Assembly: GCF_004331075.1 (NCBI RefSeq)
Contig: NZ_SJNX01000007.1
Coordinates: 1-64,000, forward strand
DNA: 64,000 nt
Source: Acinetobacter brisouioides
GTDB lineage: Bacteria > Pseudomonadota > Gammaproteobacteria > Pseudomonadales > Moraxellaceae
Direction: 5' to 3'
The translations under genes were made by a program, and so were the position numbers. Each line of letters opens with the position of its first letter. The stretch's first letter is position 1. This document shows, one piece after another, positions 1 to 11,235 of the stretch. A model generated the notes under the pieces. The model had not been told where the DNA came from. It was given only the letters and a program-made list of their open reading frames with translations, and did no database searches.

Positions 1-117
1 CAGCTTCAACAGCTTCAACAGCTTCAACAGCTTCAACAGCTTCAACAGCTTCAACAGCTTCAACAGCTTCAACAGCTTCAACAGCTTCAACAGCTTCAAC
101 AGCTTCAACAGCTTCAG
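1..117 (-). repeat. 9-bp in-frame tandem repeat in rne
   Basis: Twelve perfect copies of the plus-strand unit CAGCTTCAA (1-108) are followed by a diverged thirteenth copy (109-117, CAGCTTCAG). The array starts at or before base 1, so the true copy number is unknown. On the minus strand it reads Val-Glu-Ala in frame with rne. The unit is a multiple of three, so copy changes would alter the length of the disordered tail without shifting frame. Confidence 0.97.
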
Positions 118-3100
118 GAGTTTCTTCAGGAGCTAATTTGCTTGCCTCAACGACGGGTGTTACAGCTTCGGTTGCTTCAACAGTCACAGTCGATGCAATT
201 TCAGCAATAACAGGAGCTGCGTTAGCCGCGGCTTCGGTTACGTCACTTGAGGTTGTCGTAACTTCAGGTTGTTCTTGCAAATGCTGCACTTTTGCCAGTT
301 CAGCAGCTTGTTTTGCCAAACGGCGACGCTCACGTGGGTCATTGGCAACACGAATTTGTGGTGCTTTTGGCGGAATAAGCGGCAGGACAGCTACAGGCTC
401 AGCTTCTGGCGTTACTTTACTTGGTAGCTCAACGTCACGAGTAACAGGCTTTTTATCAGCTTCTGTCTGATTACGTTGCTCAGTTAAACTACTTGCATAC
501 TCTTCAGTAAATTTGAGTAATGCACGATTGAAAGTTTGTACTAAACCAAACTGTTCAATCAAGACCGTACAATCTTCGCCGTAGACATGGCGAATCAGGC
601 TGCCTACATTGTACTGAGCTAATGCTGGTACTTGGCTTGGGCTGAGTTTCACAACAGGTGTTGCATTTGCTCTGGCTTCACGTTGCTGGCGACGATGCAT
701 ACGTGGGTCATTGCTGGCGCGTTTCACTTCTGCTGGAGCAGTTGGCTTGCTTTCAGATGCTTTTTCTTCAGGAACAGCAACGTCGGCTACTGCAGGTACA
801 GGTTGCTCTACATTTTGATCAGCCTGAACAGGTGCAGGTTCAGATGCTGCAATCACTACTGCTGCCTTTTGAGCAGGTGCAAGTTGTGCTTGTTGAGCAT
901 GCAGTGCCACAATTTCACGTGTTTCCTGTTCAACATTCACAATCAAAGCTGTCGCTGTTTCTTGAGTACGAGGTACGTCAACAACATTGACTTTGAGTTC
1001 AGTTGAAGTGGCAGGAGTTACAGCAGGGGTGCTGTTTACATTTGCAGGTTCAACATTCAAAACGCTTGTATCACGCTGGCGGTTTGGACGTTGTGGGCGT
1101 GGTTGATTGCGGTCACGACGTGGTACAACAGCAGGTTCACTGATATTTTGTTCAGTAAAATTCGGCTCTTGTTGCTGACGTTTTTGTTGACGTTTTAGGT
1201 CACGCATTTCCTGACGTGACAACTGCACAACTTCTTCATGAACCTGATTTTGATTCAGACTTTGATTGAGGTTCTGATCAGCCGCTTGTTGTTCACGAGG
1301 TTCTTTATGCTTGTTACGTTGCTTTTTATTATTGTTATTACTGCGCTGTGCTTTATCTTCCTTTTCTAGGAATTCACGTTTTTCGGGTTTGTTGGTTGGA
1401 ACCACAGAAGATGATGAAAGATAAGCATTATTGGTCGGTGTAACAACCGCAGTTGCTGGCTCGGTGATAATGGTTGCAGGAGCAGTTTGAATTTGACCAA
1501 ATTGACCACGGCTAACAGCACCATTATTGATCATTTGTTCAATTGCTGCTGCTGCATTATTTGCAGAGCGTGATTGATCAGTGGTGTGGGCTTGTTTTTG
1601 AACAAACAGATTTTCTAGCCATGCACATGGGCTATTGACATGATTATTTTTCTGTACAGATACAGGTTGCTGTGCAACTTCGGCAATATTCTGAACAATA
1701 GCGGTTTGCTTTTTGCTTTCAGTCGCTTGAGCTGGTGCGATATGTTCATCTTCTAAATGCCAGTTAGCAGATTCATAACCAAGCTCTTTTTCACTTGAAC
1801 GGGTCGCTTCAGTACGTTCGTAGCTAGTTGGTGCAAAGCCTTCAGGATTATACTGAATTTCATAGTGTGGTGTTTCTAAATGCGGGTGAGGCAGTACAGT
1901 AACGCGCACATTTGAAGTCTGTTCAAGATAAACGAGGCTATGACGTTTTTCATTGAGCAAGAATGCTGCAATTTCGACAGGTACTTCAACTTGGACTTCA
2001 CCATGACGTTCACGCAGTGCGATCTCTTCGATTTTACGCATGATGGAGAGCGAAAGAGAGCGTAAGTCACGTACCATACCCGTGCCATGACAGCGTGGGC
2101 AAACGTAACCAGTTGCTTCTTCTAAAGATGGACGTAAACGCTGACGGCTCATTTCCATTAAGCCAAAACGTGACAACTGACCAAACTGGATACGTGCTCG
2201 GTCGCTTTGAGTCGCTTCACGGAGTTTTGCTTCAACCACACGCTGATTGCGGTCTTTGGTCATGTCGATAAAGTCAATGACCACTAAACCGCCAATATCA
2301 CGTAAGCGTAGCTGACGTGCAATTTCTTCAGCTGCTTCAACGTTGGTATTTAACGCAGTTTCTTCAACATCGTGACCGCGGGTTGATTTGGCTGAGTTAA
2401 TGTCGATAGACACTAAAGCTTCAGTTTGGTCAATCACAATCGAACCACCAGACGGTAATTTTACTTCGCGTTCGTAAGCTGTTTGAATTTGGCTTTCGAT
2501 TCCAAAGTGTGCGAATAACGGTTCATTTAAAGTATAAGTTTTTAATTTATCGAGTTGACGTGGCATAACTGCTTTAACAAAGTTATACGCTTCGTTAAAT
2601 GCTTGTTCACTATCAATTAAAATTTCCGCAACATCATCACGTAAGTAATCACGAATCGCACGGGTGACAACACCCGCTTCTTGATGTACTAACATTGGTG
2701 ATGGACCAGAACTGGCAGAGCTTTGAATTTGCGCCCAAAGATCCAACAAGTGTTGTAAGTCGAGTTGTAATTCTTCTTGGCTGCGACCAATGCCAGCAGT
2801 ACGTACAATTACGCTCATACCGCGTGGTACATTGAGTGATGCTAATCTTTCTTTAAGTTCTTCGCGCACAGAACCTGAAATTTGACGGCTAATGCCACCA
2901 CCTTTTGGATTATTTGGCATAAGAACCAAATAACGACCTGCCAGTGAAATATAGGTCGAAAGGGCAGCACCTTTGTTGCCACGTTCTTCTTTTTCTACTT
3001 GAACTAAAAGTTCAGTACCTTCGCTGATCAGTTCACGAATGTTGCTGTTTTCACGCGGGTCACTATTGAGGTAGCTGCGCGCGATTTCACGCATAGACAA

Positions 3101-3301
3101 GAAACCTTGGCGACCTGCACCATATTCAACAAATACAGCTTCAAGCGATGGTTCTACGCGGGTAACATGACCTTTATAGATATTTGATTTTTTTTGTTCA
3201 CGGGTGCGGTTTTCGAGGTCAAAATCGTATAAACGATGACCAGTGATGAGTGCAACACGAACTTCTTCGGCATGTGTCGCATTGATCAACATACGTTTCA
3301 T
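1..3301 (-). CDS. rne: Ribonuclease E (3' end beyond window)
   Basis: Endoribonuclease E, the scaffold of the RNA degradosome, which matures rRNA/tRNA and decays mRNA at the inner membrane. Translation from ATG 3301 ([19 protein letters not shown]) gives the conserved catalytic half: an S1 RNA-binding domain at about residues 35-125, the catalytic core, and the zinc-link motif CPRCHGTG near residue 400. About 600 further residues are low-complexity, rich in Gln, Pro, Ala and basic blocks, as expected for the natively disordered scaffold half. At the window edge the gene runs into a Val-Glu-Ala tandem repeat, and no stop codon is seen, so the C-terminus is missing. At least 1100 codons are present, similar to or longer than the 1061-residue E. 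coli enzyme. It is divergent from rluC, as in E. coli, and has a long structured leader. Confidence 0.96.
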   Translation of the reverse strand, partial: MKRMLINATHAEEVRVALITGHRLYDFDLENRTREQKKSNIYKGHVTRVEPSLEAVFVEYGAGRQGFLSMREIARSYLNSDPRENSNIRELISEGTELLVQVEKEERGNKGAALSTYISLAGRYLVLMPNNPKGGGISRQISGSVREELKERLASLNVPRGMSVIVRTAGIGRSQEELQLDLQHLLDLWAQIQSSASSGPSPMLVHQEAGVVTRAIRDYLRDDVAEILIDSEQAFNEAYNFVKAVMPRQLDKLKTYTLNEPLFAHFGIESQIQTAYEREVKLPSGGSIVIDQTEALVSIDINSAKSTRGHDVEETALNTNVEAAEEIARQLRLRDIGGLVVIDFIDMTKDRNQRVVEAKLREATQSDRARIQFGQLSRFGLMEMSRQRLRPSLEEATGYVCPRCHGTGMVRDLRSLSLSIMRKIEEIALRERHGEVQVEVPVEIAAFLLNEKRHSLVYLEQTSNVRVTVLPHPHLETPHYEIQYNPEGFAPTSYERTEATRSSEKELGYESANWHLEDEHIAPAQATESKKQTAIVQNIAEVAQQPVSVQKNNHVNSPCAWLENLFVQKQAHTTDQSRSANNAAAAIEQMINNGAVSRGQFGQIQTAPATIITEPATAVVTPTNNAYLSSSSVVPTNKPEKREFLEKEDKAQRSNNNNKKQRNKHKEPREQQAADQNLNQSLNQNQVHEEVVQLSRQEMRDLKRQQKRQQQEPNFTEQNISEPAVVPRRDRNQPRPQRPNRQRDTSVLNVEPANVNSTPAVTPATSTELKVNVVDVPRTQETATALIVNVEQETREIVALHAQQAQLAPAQKAAVVIAASEPAPVQADQNVEQPVPAVADVAVPEEKASESKPTAPAEVKRASNDPRMHRRQQREARANATPVVKLSPSQVPALAQYNVGSLIRHVYGEDCTVLIEQFGLVQTFNRALLKFTEEYASSLTEQRNQTEADKKPVTRDVELPSKVTPEAEPVAVLPLIPPKAPQIRVANDPRERRRLAKQAAELAKVQHLQEQPEVTTTSSDVTEAAANAAPVIAEIASTVTVEATEAVTPVVEASKLAPEETPEAVEAVEAVEAVEAVEAVEAVEAVEAVEAVEAVEAVEA

Positions 3302-3665
3302 GGGTGTAATACCTAATCGTTGAAGCACAACGACAAGTCTGTTGCGGTGGCATATTTATGATGAAGAATCTTAAGAGTGACGCAGAATTTGCAGGCACTC
3401 GCTTATGCCAACTTAAGTGTTGGTGTCTGATTCATTCATCTAAATACGCAAAACCGCATTAATCCTTAATCGACTAAAACCACCTGAAGATTCACGGGTT
3501 CTCAGACGGTGTATTGGATGTAAAACTTTATCTGTATGCGGCAGGTGGTGTTTTGGAACACTTGGTATACGGAATGTTCATCGTATCCGTGCCATGCCAT
3601 ACAGATCCAATACATCGAACGCTGAGACCTGGGTTTGACATCAGGAGACTTGTCTGATGTGTTTC
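3302..3665 (-). promoter_or_regulatory. Structured 5' leader of rne
   Basis: Non-coding sequence upstream of rne with strong self-complementarity. A long arm pairs TCTCAG (3500-3505) with CTGAGA (3622-3627), TGTATTGGAT (3510-3519) with ATCCAATACA (3605-3614), and CTGTATG (3532-3538) with CATACAG (3598-3604). A separate hairpin pairs ACATCAG (3638-3644) with CTGATGT (3654-3660). E. coli rne has a 361-nt leader whose hairpins let RNase E cleave and autoregulate its own mRNA. By analogy this is a candidate autoregulatory leader. The transcription start is not identified. Confidence 0.6.
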
Positions 3666-3711
3666 AGTTTACGTTTAATAACTAGCCTAGACTAGCGACA
3701 TATTTTTTGGG

Positions 3712-3758
3712 GTAGGCTGTTTTGCGTGCATAAAGTACAAATTAACGCAACAGCCTAC
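3712..3758. repeat. 14-bp interrupted inverted repeat, rne-rluC intergenic
   Basis: GTAGGCTG (3712-3719) plus TTGCGT (3722-3727) is the reverse complement of ACGCAA (3745-3750) plus CAGCCTAC (3751-3758). This gives a 14-bp stem with a 2-nt bulge and a 17-nt loop. Neither strand has a T-run after it, so it is not an ordinary terminator. The rest of 3759-4008 holds a TATAAT (3770-3775) on the plus strand without a good -35, and the rluC upstream region; no convincing gene is seen there. Confidence 0.7.
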
Positions 3759-4008
3759 AATTTTGCCGATATAATAAGCCTTCGGCGCGGCATATTCTTT
3801 TGGGACCTTTCCGAGTTTCAGCTGAGATCTACCTTTCATTATTTTGAAATGGTAGACAATTTTACTCACTTACGGTGGTATCCGTGCGCTGACTATATCA
3901 AACCTTGTGGCATCTGCCTATGGGCTAAGCTTAAGTTTATTGTGAAAAGAATAGTTTATTCGATCATTTTTCAATCATATTCTAGTATTTTAAGGTTCAA
4001 CGAGTTGT

Positions 4009-4941
4009 ATGAATACCAACCAAGAATGGCAAAGTGTGACCTGGTTTGAGGTGACTGAGCATCAAGCAGGGCAACGTGTTGACAATTTTTTATTTACACG
4101 ACTCAAAGGTGTGCCGAAAAGCCGCATTTACCGTTTGATCCGTGAAAGCCAGGTTAGGGTCAATAAAAAACGTATTAAAGCTGAAACCCGCCTAGAAATT
4201 GGTGATCAGGTTCGAGTTGCACCGATCCGCTATGAACAAAAACAAGAAAATGATGTCCCTGTGAGTGAAGGTGTTGCACAAAGTTTGCTCAGTCGTGTGG
4301 TGTATGAAGATGAAGGTTTATTGGTCGTGAACAAACCTTCAGGAATTGCGGTACATGGTGGTAGTGGTATGGCATATGGGCTGATTGAGGCCTTACGTGC
4401 GGCAACAGGTAAAAAATATTTGGAACTGATTCATCGTATTGACCGCGACACTTCAGGTTTAGTGATGATCAGTAAAAAACGTAGTACGTTAAAGCATTTA
4501 CAAGATTTATTGCGTGAGCATAAAATTCAAAAAACTTATGCTGCGATTGTAAAAGGGCAGGTTAGCCTCGATAAGCAACTGATTGATGCACCATTGTTAC
4601 GTTATGAACTTGCCAATGGTGAACGTCGCGTGCGAGTTTCAAAAGAAGGTAAGCCAAGCCAAACTGTATGGAAAGTGGCTCAGCGTTTTAAACAGGCGAC
4701 TTTGGTACATGCATCGCCATTGTCTGGGCGAACGCATCAAATTCGTGTACATGGGCAAAGTATTGGGCATCCCTTGGTTGGGGATGATAAATACGGGCAT
4801 ACCACGCCTTATAATGGCCCTGAAGCACGTCGTTTGTGTCTGCATGCCATGCGATTAGAAATTCCGAATTACCCTGTGATTGAAGCTGAATTGCCAGAGG
4901 ATATGCAGCAATTACTTAAAGAACTGGCGAAAGGAGCTTAA
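4009..4941 (+). CDS. rluC: 23S rRNA pseudouridine synthase RluC
   Basis: RluC isomerises uridines 955, 2504 and 2580 of 23S rRNA (E. coli numbering) to pseudouridine. The 310-residue product has an N-terminal S4 RNA-binding domain (about residues 20-80) and the RluA-family catalytic motif HRIDRDTSG with the nucleophile Asp145. A second family signature, GRTHQIRVH, lies near residue 244. Length matches the family (about 320 residues). It is divergent from rne as in many gammaproteobacteria and is followed after 1 nt by a HAD phosphatase that has its own Shine-Dalgarno sequence, so the two are probably co-transcribed. RluC rather than RluA or RluD is chosen from the S4 domain and the rne neighbourhood. 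Confidence 0.93.
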   Translation: MNTNQEWQSVTWFEVTEHQAGQRVDNFLFTRLKGVPKSRIYRLIRESQVRVNKKRIKAETRLEIGDQVRVAPIRYEQKQENDVPVSEGVAQSLLSRVVYEDEGLLVVNKPSGIAVHGGSGMAYGLIEALRAATGKKYLELIHRIDRDTSGLVMISKKRSTLKHLQDLLREHKIQKTYAAIVKGQVSLDKQLIDAPLLRYELANGERRVRVSKEGKPSQTVWKVAQRFKQATLVHASPLSGRTHQIRVHGQSIGHPLVGDDKYGHTTPYNGPEARRLCLHAMRLEIPNYPVIEAELPEDMQQLLKELAKGA

Positions 4942-4942
4942 T

Positions 4943-5590
4943 GTGCAAAAACAATTGGTAATTTTTGATTGGGACGGCACGTTATTTAATTCAGTTGGGC
5001 AAATTGTGGCAAGTTTACAATTTGCTGCCCAGCAGCATCAGCAACCCCTGAGTGATGAAGCAGCAAAAAGCATTATTGGTTTGGGATTGCCTGAAGTCAT
5101 GCAAACCCTGTTTCCTGACGTACCTGAATTGCATTCTGCCATTTTGGATAGTTATGCCGAGCACTATGTGGCACATTCGCAAGATGATCAGTGGTTCGAT
5201 GGGGTCAGTGACATGCTGCATGATTTGAAGCAGCAAGGTGCGCAACTGGCTGTGGCGACAGGGAAAAGCCGACGTGGCTTGGATCGGGTGTTGGCCAAAA
5301 CCCAAAGTCAGGATTTGTTTGTCATGACCCGTGCGGCGAGTGAAACCAAGTCCAAGCCTGATCCACTCATGTTACAACAAATTATTGATTTTACAGGAAT
5401 CGCTGTTGAACGGGCAGTTATGGTTGGTGATACCAGCTATGATTTGGAAATGGCACAACGAATTGCCATGCCAAGAGTTGGTGTGAGCTATGGTGTGCAT
5501 CATGTTGATATATTGCAGCAATATCAGCCTTTAGCAATAGCCAACAGCATCACTGAATTACATCAGCTATTGCAGGCGCAAATCGCCTAG
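4943..5590 (+). CDS. HAD-family phosphatase (phosphoglycolate phosphatase-like)
   Basis: A 215-residue haloacid dehalogenase hydrolase, subfamily IA. The nucleophile motif DWDGTLFNS lies at the N-terminus, motif II Thr-Gly in the VATGKS segment, and motif III/IV in VMVGDTSYD. This resembles Gph/PpaX-type phosphatases; the substrate is not shown by sequence. The start chosen is GTG 4943: an AAGGAG Shine-Dalgarno at 4931-4936 fits it, and the reading begins exactly at the conserved VQKQLVIFDWDGT segment. Upstream in-frame ATG 4880 would add 21 residues inside rluC. The stop codon overlaps the stop of the convergent LysR gene in a shared CTAG. Confidence 0.85.
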   Translation: MQKQLVIFDWDGTLFNSVGQIVASLQFAAQQHQQPLSDEAAKSIIGLGLPEVMQTLFPDVPELHSAILDSYAEHYVAHSQDDQWFDGVSDMLHDLKQQGAQLAVATGKSRRGLDRVLAKTQSQDLFVMTRAASETKSKPDPLMLQQIIDFTGIAVERAVMVGDTSYDLEMAQRIAMPRVGVSYGVHHVDILQQYQPLAIANSITELHQLLQAQIA

Positions 5591-6483
5591 GCAGATTTGA
5601 ATTCAAAGTGCTCATGTAGCAACTCCAGTAATTTCTGCATTGGAAAAGACAGATTGTTTTTACGGTAGCTGATAAACAAATTTAGTGGTGGTAACTCACA
5701 CTCTAAAGGGCGCACCGCAATCTGATCTAGCTTGATAAATGGATCAAGATATTGTGGCAAGATTGAACAACTCATTCCTTGTTCAATCGCTGCAATATTT
5801 TCGACCATATTTTCAGTTTTTTCTTCAATATGCGGTTGAATATTGTGCTGTTTAAAAAATGCTAAAATGGCTTGATTCATAATGCCGTAAGCACTGGCTT
5901 TGGACATAATCAAGTCCACATCATTGAGTGCCTGTAATGGAATAGTCTCCAACGTTGCAAGAGGGTGCTGTTTTGCTAAAAATAGCGCCAGTGTATCTTG
6001 CAAAACGACAAAGTTTGCAATCTCGGGATCATCAAAGGGCTGGCGAGAGAAGATGATATCCAGATCGCCTTTTTTTAAAGCCCGATAGTGGTCAACGCCA
6101 TTGAGAATCTGTAAATCGACTTTAATATTTGGGTAAAGCATACGCAAATTGGGCAAGATTTTAGGAAAAACCCGAACTTCAGCAGTTGTAATGAAGCCAA
6201 TTTTTAAAATCTGTTGTTTGGACAAATGTGCTTCCCGCGCCAGTCGAACGGCTTTTTCTGCCTGAGCAATGGTTAAGCGAGCTTGTTCTAGAAAGATTGC
6301 ACCTTCCTCGGTGAGTTCGACTTTACGTTTGGTACGATTGAGAAGTTTGACACCAATTTCATCTTCTAAGTCTTTGATTTGCTGGCTTAATGAGGGTTGG
6401 GCAGTGTACAGTTTCAATGCTGCTTTACTAAAATTAAGTTCTTCTGCAACGGTAATAAAATATCGAAGATGGCGTAGTTCCAT
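5587..6483 (-). CDS. LysR-type transcriptional regulator (HcaR-like)
   Basis: A 298-residue LysR regulator: N-terminal winged helix-turn-helix (MELRHLRYFITVAEELNFSK, then AQPSLSQQIKDLE) and a C-terminal inducer-binding domain. The first 60 residues resemble the HcaR/CatM/BenM branch, which controls aromatic catabolism in Acinetobacter and E. coli, but no aromatic genes are adjacent, so the effector is unknown. The start is ATG 6483, where the canonical LysR N-terminus begins; a TTG 12 nt upstream is less likely. It is divergent from a metallo-beta-lactamase-fold gene, and a perfect 17-bp palindrome lies 58 bp upstream of this start. Confidence 0.88.
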   Translation of the reverse strand: MELRHLRYFITVAEELNFSKAALKLYTAQPSLSQQIKDLEDEIGVKLLNRTKRKVELTEEGAIFLEQARLTIAQAEKAVRLAREAHLSKQQILKIGFITTAEVRVFPKILPNLRMLYPNIKVDLQILNGVDHYRALKKGDLDIIFSRQPFDDPEIANFVVLQDTLALFLAKQHPLATLETIPLQALNDVDLIMSKASAYGIMNQAILAFFKQHNIQPHIEEKTENMVENIAAIEQGMSCSILPQYLDPFIKLDQIAVRPLECELPPLNLFISYRKNNLSFPMQKLLELLHEHFEFKSA

Positions 6484-6540
6484 TAACCAATCCAATTCTC
6501 AAGCACTTTTGTCTATGACCTAGCAGTATAATCGAAAGTG

Positions 6541-6557
6541 CTGCATTTGAAATGCAG
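6541..6557. promoter_or_regulatory. Perfect palindrome, candidate operator
   Basis: CTGCATTTGAAATGCAG: two perfect 8-bp arms around one base, in the 239-bp gap between the LysR gene and the divergent hydrolase gene. Its symmetry suggests a dimeric regulator site. It does not look like a classic LysR T-N11-A box, so the binding protein is not predicted. Confidence 0.4.
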
Positions 6558-6722
6558 AAAACAATACAAAAATAAAAAGAAAAATTGATTTAAACCCTGT
6601 ATATGATCTAGGGCAGAATAAATTTTCAACAATTCGCTCAAACATGTTTCCTCTGCATCGGGGAGAGGATATATTGACAACGTGGCACAGCAAACAGATT
6701 CATTTTTTATATTGTAAGCCTT

Positions 6723-7769
6723 ATGGATAGAACGACAGCATTGCACTATGAATTGCCAACTCAAAATTGTTGGCCGCATACTTTCTTGCAGCCGAAGCTG
6801 GATTTTGAGTCACCACAGTTTCATGCAGGACAATTTCATAATCAAACACCACAGCCACAAGGAATAAAGTTTAGTCTATTCAAATGGCTAGCAACGCGCC
6901 GTGCATCGACTTGGAATGTTGACCGTGATCATGAATTTCAACAATTCAGATCGGCTACTCGTGAGTTGCCACATGACCAACCCAATGCAGATATGAACCA
7001 GTGGAAAGTCTGGTTTGTTGGGCATGCGACGGTACTGATTCAAATAGGCCCATATAATTTCCTGACAGATCCCGTTTGGGCTGAGTTTGCTAGCCCCAAA
7101 CATGGTTCTGGGCCGCGCCGTGTTTGCCCTGCTGGAATTGCTTTGGAACAATTACCGCATATTCACGCGGTATTGTTGAGTCATAATCATTATGACCATA
7201 TGGATTTAGCCACGCTAAATTGGCTACATAAGCGTTTTAATATGCCGATTTATACTGGACTGGGCAATGCTTGGTATTTGCCAAAATCCTTTCATGTGAT
7301 TGAACTTGACTGGTGGCAGTCGGTGCAACTGGATGATTTTGAGATTGTTTACACACCTGCTCAGCATGGTTCAGGGCGCGGTCTACGTGATCAGAATCGT
7401 GCTTTGTGGGGAGGGTTTTGTTTAAAGTTGCGTAAGCAGTATTGTTTTTTTGCAGGAGATACAGGCTATGCTGGACATTTTAAACAGATCTATGCTCGTT
7501 ATGGCGCGCCGCGTATCGCTTTATTGCCAATAGGGGCATATGAACCTCGCCATGTTTTGCATTATATGCATATGAACCCACAAGATGCGTTAAAGGCACA
7601 TGGTGATTTGCATGCGCAGCGTTCTTTGGCGATTCACTACCGTACTTTTCAGCTCACTGATGAACAGCGCGATGAGCCTGAAGCTCATTTGGAATATACG
7701 ATTAAACATGCTTCCAAACTCATGAATCCTTTTTATTGTATTCAGGAAGGGCGCCGCATGCTAGTTTAG
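6723..7769 (+). CDS. Metallo-beta-lactamase-fold hydrolase (NAPE-PLD/UlaG-like)
   Basis: A 348-residue protein of the metallo-beta-lactamase superfamily. The metal-binding motif SHNHYDHMD lies near residue 158, preceded by the strand segment WFVGHATVLIQIG and followed by FFAGDTGY (third metal ligand Asp) and IGAYEPRHVLHYMHM. This pattern matches the N-acyl-phosphatidylethanolamine phospholipase D-like and RomA-like branch. No signal peptide is obvious. The reaction cannot be told from sequence; a phospholipase D or phosphodiesterase is the family precedent. It is divergent from a LysR gene, which may regulate it, and converges on a DoxX-like gene 4 bp away. Confidence 0.85.
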   Translation: MDRTTALHYELPTQNCWPHTFLQPKLDFESPQFHAGQFHNQTPQPQGIKFSLFKWLATRRASTWNVDRDHEFQQFRSATRELPHDQPNADMNQWKVWFVGHATVLIQIGPYNFLTDPVWAEFASPKHGSGPRRVCPAGIALEQLPHIHAVLLSHNHYDHMDLATLNWLHKRFNMPIYTGLGNAWYLPKSFHVIELDWWQSVQLDDFEIVYTPAQHGSGRGLRDQNRALWGGFCLKLRKQYCFFAGDTGYAGHFKQIYARYGAPRIALLPIGAYEPRHVLHYMHMNPQDALKAHGDLHAQRSLAIHYRTFQLTDEQRDEPEAHLEYTIKHASKLMNPFYCIQEGRRMLV

Positions 7770-7773
7770 TTCT

Positions 7774-8175
7774 TTAAGTTGGTTTTTGATTTAAGTCTAA
7801 AAGTTGCAGAGCAACAATGGACAAAATGATCATGGCGCTATTCATGATCACAGGGTTAAATGCACTGCTGAGTTGTGACGGATCTGTCATTGCAATCAGT
7901 AGCAATAATCCAGCGAGCCCAGCAATATTGAGCTGATGCATAAAACGGATTTTATGCCACAGCAAAAATGTACCACCAAACAGAATTTCGACCAGACCAG
8001 AGAATGCCACACAGATTTTCGCGAGTGTTGGCTCAAAGCCGATCGACTGCCAGATCTGAATTTCGCCAGCAGATTGAAATAAGATTTTGGGAATCAAACC
8101 TTGATAGATCCAAAGCGCAGCAAGACTATACTGGATGAGACGCTGTGTGGTTTGGAGTTGTGCTTTAGGGCTCAT
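7774..8175 (-). CDS. DoxX-like membrane protein
   Basis: A 133-residue protein with four predicted hydrophobic segments: YSLAALWIYQGLIPKIL, ICVAFSGLVEILFGGTFLLW, LNIAGLAGLLLLIAM and VIMNSAMIILSIVALQL. This architecture is that of the DoxX-like family of small inner-membrane proteins, whose function is poorly known (some members couple to quinone or thiosulfate chemistry). ATG 8175 is preferred over a TTG nine codons upstream. It converges with the hydrolase gene and lacks operon partners. Confidence 0.75.
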   Translation of the reverse strand: MSPKAQLQTTQRLIQYSLAALWIYQGLIPKILFQSAGEIQIWQSIGFEPTLAKICVAFSGLVEILFGGTFLLWHKIRFMHQLNIAGLAGLLLLIAMTDPSQLSSAFNPVIMNSAMIILSIVALQLLDLNQKPT

Positions 8176-10861
<2,686 letters not shown>

Positions 10862-10886
10862 CCTAAAAATGTACTTGTAACCTAAA

Positions 10887-10914
10887 ATGCCAGTGATGAT
10901 GACTGGCATTTTTT
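10887..10914 (+). terminator. katG terminator
   Basis: ATGCCAGT (10887-10894) pairs with ACTGGCAT (10902-10909), followed by a T-run to 10914: a rho-independent terminator 26 bp after the katG stop. Confidence 0.9.
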
Positions 10915-11037
10915 ATGGGGCGTCTGAAGTGTTTTTAGAGGGATGGTGTAGATTAAATTATTTACAATGCTAAGAGCAATTTGTGTTAAATTTAGATCGC
11001 AAAACGCAAAAAAAGTAGAGTCATAGAGGTAAATTTA

Positions 11038-11232
11038 ATGGCAAAACGCAAGCAACAGCCAGAAGTGGTCATCAATAATCTGGTTGCCAAACATATGCAT
11101 GAGTTCAATCAGAGTCAGGTGTTTGTCGATCGAAAGAAAAATGCGAAACGTGGCTATAGCAAACATAAGCAAGGGCGATATTCTGAAGATTATCGCCCTT
11201 GTTTTATGGGAATTTACATGCAGTTTTGCTAA
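11038..11232 (+). CDS. arfA: ArfA-type alternative ribosome-rescue factor
   Basis: A 64-residue, strongly basic protein. Residues 29-47 (FVDRKKNAKRGYSKHKQGR) resemble the core of E. coli ArfA (RVEKNKKGKGSYMRKGKHG), followed by a hydrophobic Cys-ended tail (CFMGIYMQFC) like the ArfA tail. ArfA frees ribosomes stalled on non-stop mRNA by recruiting RF2, as backup to tmRNA. A perfect 11-bp hairpin with a T-run lies inside the reading frame (11170-11205), so most transcripts should end near codon 55 without a stop codon. This is the known ArfA switch: with tmRNA the product is tagged and degraded; without it, active truncated ArfA accumulates. ATG 11038 has an AGAGGT site upstream. It converges with ptsP, whose stop is 3 bp away. 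Family assignment is by eye; the N-terminal third is divergent. Confidence 0.75.
   Translation: MAKRKQQPEVVINNLVAKHMHEFNQSQVFVDRKKNAKRGYSKHKQGRYSEDYRPCFMGIYMQFC
11170..11205 (+). terminator. Intragenic terminator within arfA
   Basis: CAAGGGCGATA (11170-11180) pairs perfectly with TATCGCCCTTG (11191-11201) across a 10-nt loop, followed by TTTTA. It lies over codons 45-56 of arfA. Because it ends before the stop codon (11230-11232), transcripts ending here are non-stop mRNAs. Confidence 0.85.
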
Positions 11233-11235
11233 AAA

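Noticed and set aside
1..117. Tandem repeat as a CRISPR array or integration site
   Set aside because: 9-bp units without spacers, in frame in rne: a coding repeat.
138..1006. Plus-strand frames opposite rne
   Set aside because: They are antisense shadows of the low-complexity rne tail with Cys-rich, unlikely composition.
3687..4049. Overlapping open frames on both strands in the rne-rluC gap
   Set aside because: Both cross the inverted repeat, have no family likeness and compete with leader and promoter regions.
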